From positions 1 through 9,069 of the forward strand of contig URPI01000090.1 in the NCBI GenBank assembly GCA_900549705.1: DNA of 9,069 bases. Reading direction: 5' to 3'. Below, in pieces: positions 1 through 6,306 of this stretch. Position 1 is the stretch's first letter, and each line of letters starts with the position of its first letter. The position numbers and the translations under genes were made by a program. The notes under the pieces are model-generated. The model ran no database searches. It was not told where the DNA came from and saw only the letters and a program-made list of their open reading frames with translations. Source of the DNA: an uncultured Eubacteriales bacterium (lineage in GTDB: Bacteria > Bacillota > Clostridia > Oscillospirales > Oscillospiraceae).

Positions 1-789
1 CAGCTGTATATCAACGACGAGTTTTTTGACAAGCCCCGGGAGGACAACGCCTATCTCACCGTGGCGAATCCCAAGCTGAGCATCGTCTACGAGGACGAAA
101 ACATTCTGCTTGTGGACAAGCGCCCCGGCCTTGCGGTGCATCCCCACGACGGCGCGGAATATGGCCGCACCCTGATCGACCACATCCAATCTTACCTGTA
201 CCAGAAGCGGGAGTGGCGTCCCCGGGAGGAAAACGCCTTCACCCCGGCGCTGTGCAACCGGATTGACCGGAACACCGGGGGCATCGTGATCGCCGCCAAG
301 ACGGCGGAAGCCCTGCGGGTGATGAATCAGAAGATCAAGGATCGGGAGATCGACAAGCGGTACCTTGCCATTGTGGAGGGGAGTCCCAAACCCAAAGAGG
401 GGAGCCTGAAAGGGTATCTCTTCAAGGACGCCCAGAAAAACCGGGTGTACGTCACGGACACGCCCCAGCCCGGCAGCAAAACCTGCCAGACCAATTACAA
501 AACCCTCGCAACTGCGGCGGGGCTTTCGCTTGTGGAGTGCGAGCTGATCACCGGCCGCACGCATCAGATTCGCGCCCAGTTCGCCCACGCGGGACACCCC
601 CTGCTGGGAGACGGCAAGTACGGCAAGCTGGACAAGCGCTTCGACCGGAGCTATCAGGCGCTGTATTCCTACAAACTGACCTTCACCTTCACCACGGATG
701 CAGGGGCGCTGGCCTACCTGAACGGCAAGTCCTTTCGGGTGGAAAAGGTGGACTTTGCGGAGCAATATTTTCCCAATGTGAAAATATGA
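1..789 (+). CDS. RluA-family RNA pseudouridine synthase (5' end outside window)
   Basis: This enzyme family isomerises specific uridines to pseudouridine in rRNA or tRNA in the cytoplasm. The frame is open from base 1, so the gene begins upstream of the window. The GTG at 61 is internal, because the codons before it read as coherent protein (LYINDEFF, the usual tail of an S4-like N-terminal domain). 262 residues are visible. The catalytic loop is NRIDRNTGG, with the catalytic Asp at visible residue 89; family members usually have HRLDRxTSG, so His-to-Asn and Ser-to-Gly changes are present. The second signature GRTHQIRAQFAHAGHPLLGD lies at visible residues 185-204. The C-terminus looks complete and the gene ends at a hairpin. 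The target uridine cannot be told from sequence; RluD-like 23S modification is only one possibility. The family call is secure, the substrate is not. Confidence 0.93.
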   Translation, partial: QLYINDEFFDKPREDNAYLTVANPKLSIVYEDENILLVDKRPGLAVHPHDGAEYGRTLIDHIQSYLYQKREWRPREENAFTPALCNRIDRNTGGIVIAAKTAEALRVMNQKIKDREIDKRYLAIVEGSPKPKEGSLKGYLFKDAQKNRVYVTDTPQPGSKTCQTNYKTLATAAGLSLVECELITGRTHQIRAQFAHAGHPLLGDGKYGKLDKRFDRSYQALYSYKLTFTFTTDAGALAYLNGKSFRVEKVDFAEQYFPNVKI

Positions 790-824
790 AAATGGCATCC
801 CGGACGGGATGCCATTTGGCGTAT
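789..824. terminator. Bidirectional hairpin terminator, copy 1 of a 36-bp direct repeat
   Basis: A 12-bp perfect stem (AAATGGCATCCC pairing with GGGATGCCATTT) around a GGAC-type loop begins directly after the stop codon of the pseudouridine synthase. It also lies downstream of the convergent TraX-family gene. Read on the - strand it is followed by a T-rich tract (TTTTCATATTTTC); on the + strand the tract is only ATTT plus flanking bases. It therefore probably serves both convergent genes. The same 36 bases recur at 1851-1886 with three differences. Confidence 0.8.
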
Positions 825-880
825 TTCAAGGGTCTTGCGGAGGAAAGGTGTAAGGGAAAAACGGTCAGCTTTTGAAAATA

Positions 881-1621
881 TCATAAAAAACAAACTCTGA
901 TCAATCCCAATATAAATAGGTGTACAGGATAGAAGAAATAAAAGAACCACTTAGAGAATTTCTTTCCTTTATTCATTCGTTTGCCATTATAAAAATATAT
1001 GATTGCAATTCCGGCAAGTGCAATACCCAACATACTTCCTATTGCATAAATTATATTTGTTTTTATAGAAAATCTTCCAATACCGCCTAAGAAATTGAAA
1101 GTTCCAAATAACAACATTGAAACAGCAAATGCATATTTGATTTTAATTTCTGAATTACGACTCCAAATAAATAACAATGTAAATATAGGTGCTAATAATG
1201 CCCAGTCCGAAATCAGAGAGAGCAGAATCAACCCTAGCACACAGATGATTTTTAAAACTATATTTGACACTTTTTCAACTACAGTCAGAATACAAAAACA
1301 AATTAATAGGGTAAATAGCATATTAAGTCCTTGAAATTCCAATATTCCACTTTCCGTAAAAGCAAAACAATATGGAAATTCAGAGATCAAAGCAAAAATT
1401 AACAATCTGATTGCATAGTTCTTTTTTGAATGCGTATATTGATATCCTTCAACAAGAAAGTAACACATTACAATTGCTGTAAAATATCCCAAATCTATAA
1501 AAAGCTCTGACCATAATTTTCCTGACTTCATAAAAATCGTTGATATATGATTCAACAACATTAAAAACATAGCAATATACTTAATAGCATCCCGATTAAG
1601 TATTTTATATTTATCCATCAT
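881..1621 (-). CDS. TraX-family polytopic membrane protein
   Basis: The 246-residue protein is very hydrophobic, with about seven or eight predicted membrane segments, for example residues 12-30, 45-60, 70-88, 100-114, 122-150, 165-180, 190-211 and 225-243. Family-like landmarks are the N-terminal segment ending in LNHI (22-26), the loop SKKNYAIRLLIFALISEFPY (65-84) and the C-terminal FYPVHLFILGLIR (230-242). TraX of the F plasmid acetylates pilin. Chromosomal Firmicute homologues are common, lack pilus genes and have no established role, so acetyltransferase activity here is only a possibility. The start is the first of two adjacent ATGs, with AAAGGTGG as ribosome binding site. AT-rich codon use sets it apart from all its neighbours and fits horizontal acquisition. 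It has its own promoter at 1798-1826 and ends facing the terminator at 789-824. Confidence 0.85.
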   Translation of the reverse strand: MMDKYKILNRDAIKYIAMFLMLLNHISTIFMKSGKLWSELFIDLGYFTAIVMCYFLVEGYQYTHSKKNYAIRLLIFALISEFPYCFAFTESGILEFQGLNMLFTLLICFCILTVVEKVSNIVLKIICVLGLILLSLISDWALLAPIFTLLFIWSRNSEIKIKYAFAVSMLLFGTFNFLGGIGRFSIKTNIIYAIGSMLGIALAGIAIIYFYNGKRMNKGKKFSKWFFYFFYPVHLFILGLIRVCFL

Positions 1622-1787
1622 ACCATTTCCACCTTTTGTACGAATCTCCGCTTTTTTAACAAAAGCAACATGTCACACATATCTTTACCCTGTGGGAAAA
1701 ACCTGTAACATATTTTAATTTCTCTAAAAACAGACTCCAAGAGAATAAATTTAAATTTACTGTTCCTTACAAATTCCGATTTATTGA

Positions 1788-1800
1788 ACTGACATTCAGT
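1788..1800. promoter_or_regulatory. Operator-like palindrome overlapping the -10 box
   Basis: ACTGACATTCAGT is a perfect inverted repeat with 5-bp arms and a 3-bp centre. It overlaps the -10 hexamer of the TraX-gene promoter (1798-1803) by three bases. A dyad in this place would block RNA polymerase, as TetR-type repressors do at their own promoters. No such regulator gene is present in the window. The repressor identity is inference. Confidence 0.4.
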
Positions 1801-1826
1801 ATAGCACACACGAAACCCGATAGCAA
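1798..1826 (-). promoter_or_regulatory. Sigma-A-type promoter for the TraX-family gene
   Basis: On the - strand there is a -35 TTGCTA (1821-1826), a 17-bp spacer and a -10 TATACT (1798-1803). Transcription would begin near 1791, giving a leader of about 170 nt before the gene. The leader carries a ribosome-binding-like AAGGA (complement near 1764-1768) with no start codon at a usable distance, as if a first gene had been lost. Confidence 0.6.
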
Positions 1827-1850
1827 GGGCGCATACCCTTTTCGACAGGC

Positions 1851-1886
1851 AAAATGGCATCCCGGATGGGATGCCATTTTCCGTAT
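1851..1886. terminator. Hairpin terminator after gpsA, copy 2 of the 36-bp direct repeat
   Basis: The stem AAAATGGCATCCC/GGGATGCCATTTT (1851-1880) begins about ten bases after the gpsA stop codon and is followed on the - strand by TTTT. It should end the der-plsY-gpsA transcript just before the TraX-gene promoter. It matches 789-824 at 33 of 36 positions, including flanking GTAT, which is more than two unrelated terminators would be expected to share. Confidence 0.8.
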
Positions 1887-1890
1887 GCAG

Positions 1891-2892
1891 CTATTGCCAG
1901 CCTGCGTCCTCGGATTCGGATTTGCGCTGGCGGGAGAGAAGCGCCTGAACGGCTTCCCTCACGTCCGCGCCTTCGTAAAGCACCTTGTAGGCGGCGTCGG
2001 TGATGGGCATATCAATGCCCTTTGCCTTGCCCAGCTCATAGGCGGATTTGGCGGCGTAATAACCCTCCACCACCGCGCCGACCTCCTTCATGGCGGCCTG
2101 GGGGTCTTTGCCCTGACCGATGAGAATGCCTGCCCGGCGATTGCGGGAGTGCATGGAGGTGCAGGTGACGATCAGGTCGCCCACACCGGCAAGCCCGGCG
2201 AAGGTCTCCTTTTTCGCACCCAGCGCCACGCCCAGACGGGCGGTTTCCGTCAGACCCCGGGTCATGAGCATGGCTTTGGTGTTGTCCCCAAAGCCCAGCC
2301 CGGTGATGACACCGGCACACAGGGCAATCACGTTTTTCAGCGCACCGCCCAGCTCTGCGCCCACAATGTCCGGGCTGGTATAAACCCGGAAGGTGTCGGA
2401 CATAAAGGCATCCTGAACAAATTCGGCGGAAGCTTTGTCTTCACAGGCGGCAAGGCAGCCGGTGGGAAGCCCGATGACAACTTCCTCCGCGTGGCATGGC
2501 CCGGAGAGGGCAACCACAGTCTCGTGGCCGGTTTCCTGACTGACCACCTGGCTCATGCGCAGCAGCGTTCCTTCCTCAATGCCCTTGGTAACGGACACCA
2601 CCACGGCATCCCTGGGAATGTAGGGAGCTACCGCCCGGCATACTGTGCGGATGGGGAAGGAGGGACAGGCAATCACCACCATGGCGCAGTCGGTGACACA
2701 GGCGGCATCGCCGGAGAATTTCAGCTTCTCCGGCAGTGTCACCTGGGACAGCCGGGGATTGATGTGGGTTTCCTGCATTTGCGCCGCCTTTTCAGGGGTT
2801 CTGCACCAGAGGGTGGTGTCATGTCCGTTTTTGCACAGAAGGCTTGCCAGGGCGGTGCCCCAGGCACCGGAGCCGATGACTGCGGTTTTCAT
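1891..2892 (-). CDS. gpsA: NAD(P)-dependent glycerol-3-phosphate dehydrogenase
   Basis: GpsA reduces dihydroxyacetone phosphate to sn-glycerol-3-phosphate, the backbone for phospholipids, in the cytoplasm. At 333 residues it has the normal family length. Visible landmarks are the Rossmann motif GSGAWG (7-12), TKGIEEGTL (102-110), LSGPCHAEEV (129-138), the catalytic-lysine segment GALKNVIALCAG (183-194, Lys186) and the C-terminal domain block AGLAGVGDLIVTC (232-244). The ATG at 2892 is chosen because it places the Rossmann strand immediately after the start, as in the family. An upstream in-frame extension to 3000 would run through plsY. The start overlaps the plsY stop by four bases (ATGA), so translation is probably coupled. 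The product feeds the neighbouring PlsY. A hairpin terminator follows. Confidence 0.97.
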   Translation of the reverse strand: MKTAVIGSGAWGTALASLLCKNGHDTTLWCRTPEKAAQMQETHINPRLSQVTLPEKLKFSGDAACVTDCAMVVIACPSFPIRTVCRAVAPYIPRDAVVVSVTKGIEEGTLLRMSQVVSQETGHETVVALSGPCHAEEVVIGLPTGCLAACEDKASAEFVQDAFMSDTFRVYTSPDIVGAELGGALKNVIALCAGVITGLGFGDNTKAMLMTRGLTETARLGVALGAKKETFAGLAGVGDLIVTCTSMHSRNRRAGILIGQGKDPQAAMKEVGAVVEGYYAAKSAYELGKAKGIDMPITDAAYKVLYEGADVREAVQALLSRQRKSESEDAGWQ

Positions 2893-3515
2893 TGCGCTTT
2901 CTCCTTTTTGAAGAAATTGGTTTTCCGTTCCGTTCCCTTCAGCAGCCGCCCGATGTTCTCCCGGTGCATATACAGTGCCAGCAGACACATGATGCTGCAC
3001 ATCACAACCGCCAGGGTGTGGTCAAAGTGCCAGACGGCAAAGCTGATGCCCACTGCCAGCGCGGCGGCAATGGAGCTGAGGGACACATACCAGGTGGAGA
3101 AGTACACAATTGCAAATGCAGCAAGGGCGCACAGCCCCACCCGCCAGTCCAGCATCATGGCGCTGGCAAAGCCGCACACGATGCCCTTTCCGCCGTGGAA
3201 GCCCAGGGTGGCAGGGAAGTCGTGACCGATGCCCACAAACAGAGCCCCCAGAACTGCACCCTCTAATCCGCAGCCCAGCGGTGCCAGCAGCACCCGCCCC
3301 AGCAGGCAGGCAGCCACGGCCTTGAGGGCATCAATGGCGAAAACCAGCAGCCCGCTGAGAGAGCCATAGTTCCGGCAGAAATTGGTAAATCCGGCGTTGC
3401 CGCTTCCGTGGCGGCGGACATCATCGTGGGCAAGAAGCCGGGAAATCAGAATGGCACCGTTAAGATTTCCCAGAAAATAGCTGGCAAGAATGATAACGAC
3501 TACGCGCAAAACCAT
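2889..3515 (-). CDS. plsY: Acyl-phosphate:glycerol-3-phosphate acyltransferase
   Basis: PlsY is an integral membrane enzyme that transfers an acyl group from acyl-phosphate to position 1 of glycerol-3-phosphate, making lysophosphatidate. The 208-residue protein has the family's three conserved cytoplasmic loops: GSGNAGFTN (37-45; usually GSGNAGATN), GHDFPATLGFHGGKGI (97-112, with the GGKG substrate motif) and HRENIGRLLKGTERK (184-198). Hydrophobic segments lie between them (about 1-25, 52-75, 80-97, 112-135, 138-160 and 163-183). The start has a good AAGGAGGAG site inside the end of der, with a two-base gap between genes. It is the middle gene of der-plsY-gpsA, and its downstream partner GpsA supplies its acceptor substrate. 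PlsX, which makes the acyl-phosphate, is not in the window. Confidence 0.96.
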   Translation of the reverse strand: MVLRVVVIILASYFLGNLNGAILISRLLAHDDVRRHGSGNAGFTNFCRNYGSLSGLLVFAIDALKAVAACLLGRVLLAPLGCGLEGAVLGALFVGIGHDFPATLGFHGGKGIVCGFASAMMLDWRVGLCALAAFAIVYFSTWYVSLSSIAAALAVGISFAVWHFDHTLAVVMCSIMCLLALYMHRENIGRLLKGTERKTNFFKKEKAQ

Positions 3516-3517
3516 GC

Positions 3518-4852
3518 TTACTGCTCCTCCTTGTCGCCCTTCTGGCGGATGGTAATGCGCACCGGCGTACCCATCAGACCAAAGACCTCCCGAATCTGGT
3601 TTTCCAGATACCGCTGATAGGAGAAATGGAACAGCCGGGCATCGTTGCAGAAGATGACAAAATGAGGCGGCTTGGTGCTGGCCTGAGTCATATAGTAGAT
3701 TTTCAGGCGGCGGCCCTTATCCGTGGGGGGCTGTACCCGGGCGGTGGCATCTGCCAGAACGCTGTTCAGAGCGCCGGTGGTAATGCGCTTGGTGTTCTGG
3801 GCGTACACGTCCTGAATCACCTGGAACAGCTTGTCCACCCGCTGTCCGGTCAGAGCGGACAGGAAGACCACGGGGGCGTAGAGCATATAGCTCAGTCCCT
3901 GGCGCACGTCATTTTCCATGTTCTTCATGGTGTTGGTTTCCTTGTCTTCCACGGCATCCCATTTGTTCACCACGATGATGGCAGCCTTGCCGGCCTCATG
4001 AACAAGACCTGCAATCTTGGTGTCCTGCTCGGTGACACCCTCGTTGGCATCTACCAGAATCAGGCACACATCCGCCCGGTCAATGGCATTGATGGAGCGC
4101 ATATTGGAGTATTTTTCAATGGCATCGTCCACCTTGCTCTTGCGGCGCATACCGGCGGTGTCGATGAAGCAGTATTTCCCGGTTTCGTTTTCAAAGTAGG
4201 AATCGATGGCATCCCGGGTAGTACCAGCCACATTGGATACAATCACCCGCTCCTCGCCCAGAATCCGGTTCAGCAGGCTGGATTTGCCCACATTGGGCTT
4301 GCCAACAATGGCAACCTTGATGATGTCGTCGTCTTCGTCCTCGCCGCTGTCCTCGGGAATGTTCGCTAGCACCCAGTCCAGCAGGTCGCCGGTGCCGTGA
4401 CCGTGGACGGCGGAGGTTTCAAACAGGTCACCGATGCCCAGACAGTAGAATTCATACACATCGGGGTTGGTGGGACCCACGGAGTCGCACTTGTTTACCG
4501 CCAGCGCCACGGGCTTGCCGGACTTGCGCAGCATGGTGGCAACGTCCTCGTCGGCAGCGGTGACGCCGGAGCGCACGTCCGTCACCATGATGATGGCATC
4601 TGCCAGTTCAATGCCAATCTCCGCCTGCCGGCGCATGAATTTCAGCATATCGCTGTCGGTGCCCGGCTCAATGCCGCCGGTGTCCACCAGGCTGAAGGTT
4701 CTGCCGCACCACTCGCAGTCGCCGTAGATGCGGTCACGGGTAACGCCGGGGGTGTCCTCCACAATGGAGGTGCGCTGTCCGGTGAGTTTATTAAAGAGCA
4801 TGGATTTGCCCACGTTGGGTCTGCCGATAATGGCAACCAAAGGCTTTGCCAT
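3518..4852 (-). CDS. der: Ribosome-assembly GTPase Der (EngA)
   Basis: Der is an essential tandem GTPase that acts in maturation of the 50S ribosomal subunit. The 444-residue product has the normal length. G domain 1 shows GRPNVGKS (10-17), DTPGVTRD (33-40), DTGG (57-60) and NKCD (120-123). G domain 2 shows GKPNVGKS (184-191), DTAG (231-234) and NKWD (296-299). The domains are joined by an acidic linker (EDSGEDEDDD, 167-176). A KH-like C-terminal domain spans about 355-440. The ATG at 4852 is preferred over one 16 codons upstream: it begins with MAKPLVAIIG as in homologues, has AAAGGA about ten bases upstream, and the earlier ATG lies within the promoter region. It is the first gene of the operon with plsY and gpsA. 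Confidence 0.97.
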   Translation of the reverse strand: MAKPLVAIIGRPNVGKSMLFNKLTGQRTSIVEDTPGVTRDRIYGDCEWCGRTFSLVDTGGIEPGTDSDMLKFMRRQAEIGIELADAIIMVTDVRSGVTAADEDVATMLRKSGKPVALAVNKCDSVGPTNPDVYEFYCLGIGDLFETSAVHGHGTGDLLDWVLANIPEDSGEDEDDDIIKVAIVGKPNVGKSSLLNRILGEERVIVSNVAGTTRDAIDSYFENETGKYCFIDTAGMRRKSKVDDAIEKYSNMRSINAIDRADVCLILVDANEGVTEQDTKIAGLVHEAGKAAIIVVNKWDAVEDKETNTMKNMENDVRQGLSYMLYAPVVFLSALTGQRVDKLFQVIQDVYAQNTKRITTGALNSVLADATARVQPPTDKGRRLKIYYMTQASTKPPHFVIFCNDARLFHFSYQRYLENQIREVFGLMGTPVRITIRQKGDKEEQ

Positions 4853-4888
4853 GTTTACCACGTCCTTTCTGTATTTACAGGTAGTATC

Positions 4889-4917
4889 ATTATGCCACAT
4901 TCCACATGGAAAAGCAA
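4889..4917 (-). promoter_or_regulatory. Sigma-A-type promoter for der-plsY-gpsA
   Basis: On the - strand, TTGCTT (4912-4917) and CATAAT (4889-4894) are separated by exactly 17 bp in the short gap between the hydrolase gene and der. The predicted start of transcription is about 30 bases upstream of the der ATG. No terminator is visible between the hydrolase gene and this promoter, so read-through from upstream is also possible. Confidence 0.55.
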
Positions 4918-4941
4918 TGCAGATGCAGCTTCGTTTTCGAT

Positions 4942-5538
4942 TTATTTACATCCGACCGGGATAATGTCGCTGCCCATGTCCCGCTGTGCATACAATTCCT
5001 CTAATTCTGCAATCACTTCTTCCCGGGAACGAACAAGCCTCGGATGGTGACTGACCAGCAGATAGGGGGCTTTCAGCTTTTTGAGCACTGCAATTTCATT
5101 TCGGAGCAGCTGGGTACTATAGAAATATTCACCGCTTTTTGCTTTGCAATACAGCGCGTCCCCCACAAAGGCGTAAGTTTCGTCTATTTCCAGCCCCAGG
5201 CATCCCTTGCAGTGGCTGGAGGGGATGGGGAACAGGTGCATCCCACCGAGAAAAAGGTCTTCTTTCACAAGAATCCCGCTGCCAATATGCCGCCGGGTTT
5301 CGCCGGATACATAGAGATTCTGAATGTCCAGCCTTTGCAGATTTCCGGTGTGGTCTTGATGGAAGTGGGACAGCACAACTTGGAAGTTACCGCTCAGACC
5401 GTCGATAGCTGCTGTACCGTTGCCCACATCAAACAGCCAGGTTTGCCCGCCGTCCCGGATGATGCCAATGTCTGCGGAAAGGGGATTCTCGGTGGCGGGA
5501 ATATAGCTGATTTTATCGCTGATTTGCTGAATTAACAT
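4942..5538 (-). CDS. Metallo-beta-lactamase-fold hydrolase
   Basis: This 198-residue soluble protein has the metal-binding signature SHFHQDH (57-63, giving His58, His60, Asp62 and His63). Likely further ligands are His109 in PSSHCKG, Asp127 in VGDALY and His164/165 in VSHHPRL. The set predicts a di-metal hydrolase of the small glyoxalase-II-like type. The substrate cannot be told; the family includes thioesterases, nucleases, phosphodiesterases and lactonases. The ATG follows GGAGG at a short spacing and overlaps the stop codon of the decayed nucleoside phosphorylase gene by seven bases. The two therefore once formed a coupled operon, and a role in nucleoside or nucleotide turnover is conceivable. 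No convincing promoter of its own is visible, so expression may depend on read-through across the repeat block. Confidence 0.85.
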   Translation of the reverse strand: MLIQQISDKISYIPATENPLSADIGIIRDGGQTWLFDVGNGTAAIDGLSGNFQVVLSHFHQDHTGNLQRLDIQNLYVSGETRRHIGSGILVKEDLFLGGMHLFPIPSSHCKGCLGLEIDETYAFVGDALYCKAKSGEYFYSTQLLRNEIAVLKKLKAPYLLVSHHPRLVRSREEVIAELEELYAQRDMGSDIIPVGCK

Positions 5539-5763
5539 AACGCCTCCGATAATTGGAATGCAATTTCCAGTGCAATTTTCAGATATTTCTCATGGCTGGA
5601 TGCAGGCCTTGCCCCCCAAGGTGCGGGGATCCCATTTCTCGCCATCCAGACAGTCGTCTGCATAGAAGAACTGATAGACGGGAACGTTGCGGAATTGACC
5701 TGCCGCCATGACGGATGCACACTCCATGTCTACGGCAATGCAGCCGTCTGATTTCCGTTTTTG
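5532..5763 (-). pseudogene. Remnant of a nucleoside (uridine-type) phosphorylase, C-terminal end only
   Basis: About 75 codons remain of a family that is usually near 250 residues and cleaves nucleosides with phosphate. The recognisable part is SDGCIAVDMECASVMAAGQF, carrying the ribose-binding Met-Glu of the PNP/UDP family. It is followed by VYQFFYADDCLDGEKWDPRTLG. The frame then breaks at a run of six G on the - strand (5612-5617) and hits TGA at 5590-5592. With five G the frame would continue as SSHEKYLKIALEIAFQL, a typical family C-terminus, and stop at 5532 overlapping the hydrolase start. Upstream, homology stops near 5765, with an in-frame TAG at 5794-5796 inside the repeat block. The truncation shows that this is a true remnant, although the single-base shift alone could be a sequencing error. 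Confidence 0.8.
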
Positions 5764-5784
5764 GAAATTACTCCTGGTTTGTTT

Positions 5785-5874
5785 GCAGCGTCGCTAAAAA
5801 TTTCACGGTTTCCACCCTGTGTGTTACCGGGCGGGTTAGGGAACCAACGTATCGGTACCAGCTCCGTGCGGCAT
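5785..5874. repeat. 90-bp direct repeat, copy A
   Basis: This matches 5926-6015 with about seven mismatches over 90 bases; the offset is 141 bp. Each copy holds an imperfect inverted repeat, GGTTTCCACCC (5807-5817 here) facing GGGTTAGGGAACC (5833-5845), so it could fold as a hairpin in either strand. No coding pattern is supported. It sits at the truncation point of the phosphorylase remnant. It looks like a copy of a dispersed intergenic repeat, which a genome-wide search could test. Confidence 0.75.
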
Positions 5875-5885
5875 AATCCGGCAGA

Positions 5886-5930
5886 GTTGCCGCCCCGGAC
5901 GGGTTAGGGAACTAGCGTATCAGTCGCAGC
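5886..5930. repeat. Degenerate partial third copy of the repeat
   Basis: This segment repeats the second half of copy A (5823-5862). The core GGGTTAGGGAAC is exact, followed by a divergent version of the CGTATCGGTACCAGC segment. The half containing GGTTTCCACCC is absent, so the hairpin seen in copies A and B cannot form here. It occupies the gap between the two full copies. Confidence 0.55.
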
Positions 5931-6015
5931 GCCGCTAAAAAATTCACGGTTTCCACCCTGCACGTTACCGGGCGGGTTAGGGAACCAACGTATCGGTACA
6001 AGCTCCGTGCGTCAT
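5926..6015. repeat. 90-bp direct repeat, copy B
   Basis: This is the second full copy (see 5785-5874), starting GCAGC(G)CCGCT and ending CTCCGTGCGTCAT. Its inverted repeat arms are at about 5948-5958 and 5974-5986. It abuts the T-tract of the rpmF terminator. The whole stretch 5764-6012 contains no supportable gene. Confidence 0.75.
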
Positions 6016-6053
6016 TAAAAAAGGAAAAAGAGGAAGGTACAAGACCTTCCTCT
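6013..6053 (-). terminator. Intrinsic terminator of yceD-rpmF
   Basis: A perfect 10-bp stem, AGAGGAAGGT/ACCTTCCTCT (6029-6053), with a 5-nt loop is followed on the - strand by TTTTTCCTTTTTT. It lies about 20 bases after the rpmF stop codon. This is a strong rho-independent terminator, so the usual yceD-rpmF-plsX continuation is cut here. Confidence 0.9.
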
Positions 6054-6071
6054 GCATTTTCCGCTTTCGCC

Positions 6072-6257
6072 TTACTCCGCCTCAACGGCCACGACCTGAC
6101 GGCCATTGTAGGTGCCGCAAGCCTTGCAAGCTCTGTGGGGCATGACGGGTTCACCGCACTTGGGGCAAACCGCAACGCTGGGAGCAGAGAGCTTCCAGTT
6201 GGAGCCACGACGCTTATCGCGACGAGCCTTGGACACTTTACACTTAGGGACAGCCAT
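6072..6257 (-). CDS. rpmF: 50S ribosomal protein L32
   Basis: This small basic protein of the large ribosomal subunit has 61 residues, the normal size. It starts MAVPKCKVSKARRDKRR, the family's characteristic N-terminus. It keeps a complete zinc ribbon: CPKC (31-34) and CKAC (44-47). That makes it the four-cysteine, zinc-containing form rather than the cysteine-free paralogue found in some Firmicutes. The ATG follows a near-perfect AAGGAGGTG site. It lies 49 bases downstream of yceD, presumably in one transcript. A strong terminator follows, so plsX/fab genes are not co-transcribed from here. Confidence 0.98.
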   Translation of the reverse strand: MAVPKCKVSKARRDKRRGSNWKLSAPSVAVCPKCGEPVMPHRACKACGTYNGRQVVAVEAE

Positions 6258-6306
6258 GGTGACACCTCCTTGGTAAAACTGCTTTTAAACAGCATCGAAT
6301 ACGGTC

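Larger units (their letters stand above)
825..1850. other. AT-rich island between duplicated terminators
   Basis: Base composition falls sharply from about 870 to about 1820 compared with the GC-rich genes on either side. The stretch holds one intact gene (TraX family), its promoter and a 170-nt leader. It sits exactly between two 36-bp terminator copies in direct orientation (789-824 and 1851-1886). This suggests an insertion at, or recombination through, a terminator once shared by the convergent pseudouridine synthase and gpsA genes. No transposase, integrase or terminal inverted repeats are visible, so the mechanism is unknown. The first 50 bases (825-875) still have host-like composition and contain no gene that I recognise. 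Confidence 0.55.

Noticed and set aside
1825..1844. Short hairpin AAGGG-CGCATA-CCCTTTT as a + strand terminator
   Set aside because: The stem is only five base pairs and overlaps the -35 box of a - strand promoter, and no + strand gene reads toward it except through the island.
1618..1860. 80-codon - strand frame upstream of the TraX-family gene
   Set aside because: Its start lies inside the gpsA terminator hairpin and it would have to run through the promoter and operator. Only its last 20 codons are kept as a weak leader candidate.
1885..3225. 446-codon open frame on the + strand opposite gpsA and plsY
   Set aside because: It is fully antisense to two genes with unmistakable family motifs. 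Its His/Gly-rich composition is typical of the complement of GC-rich coding DNA, and it spans the junction of two genes.
3626..5050. Long + strand open frames opposite der and the hydrolase gene (3626-4369 and 4397-5050)
   Set aside because: They mirror the codon pattern of der, have no recognisable motifs and no ribosome binding site, and the opposite strand is securely coding.
5785..6015. Repeats considered as a CRISPR array
   Set aside because: There are only two full copies of about 90 bp plus a partial one, with irregular spacing and no spacers of uniform length. No cas genes are nearby.
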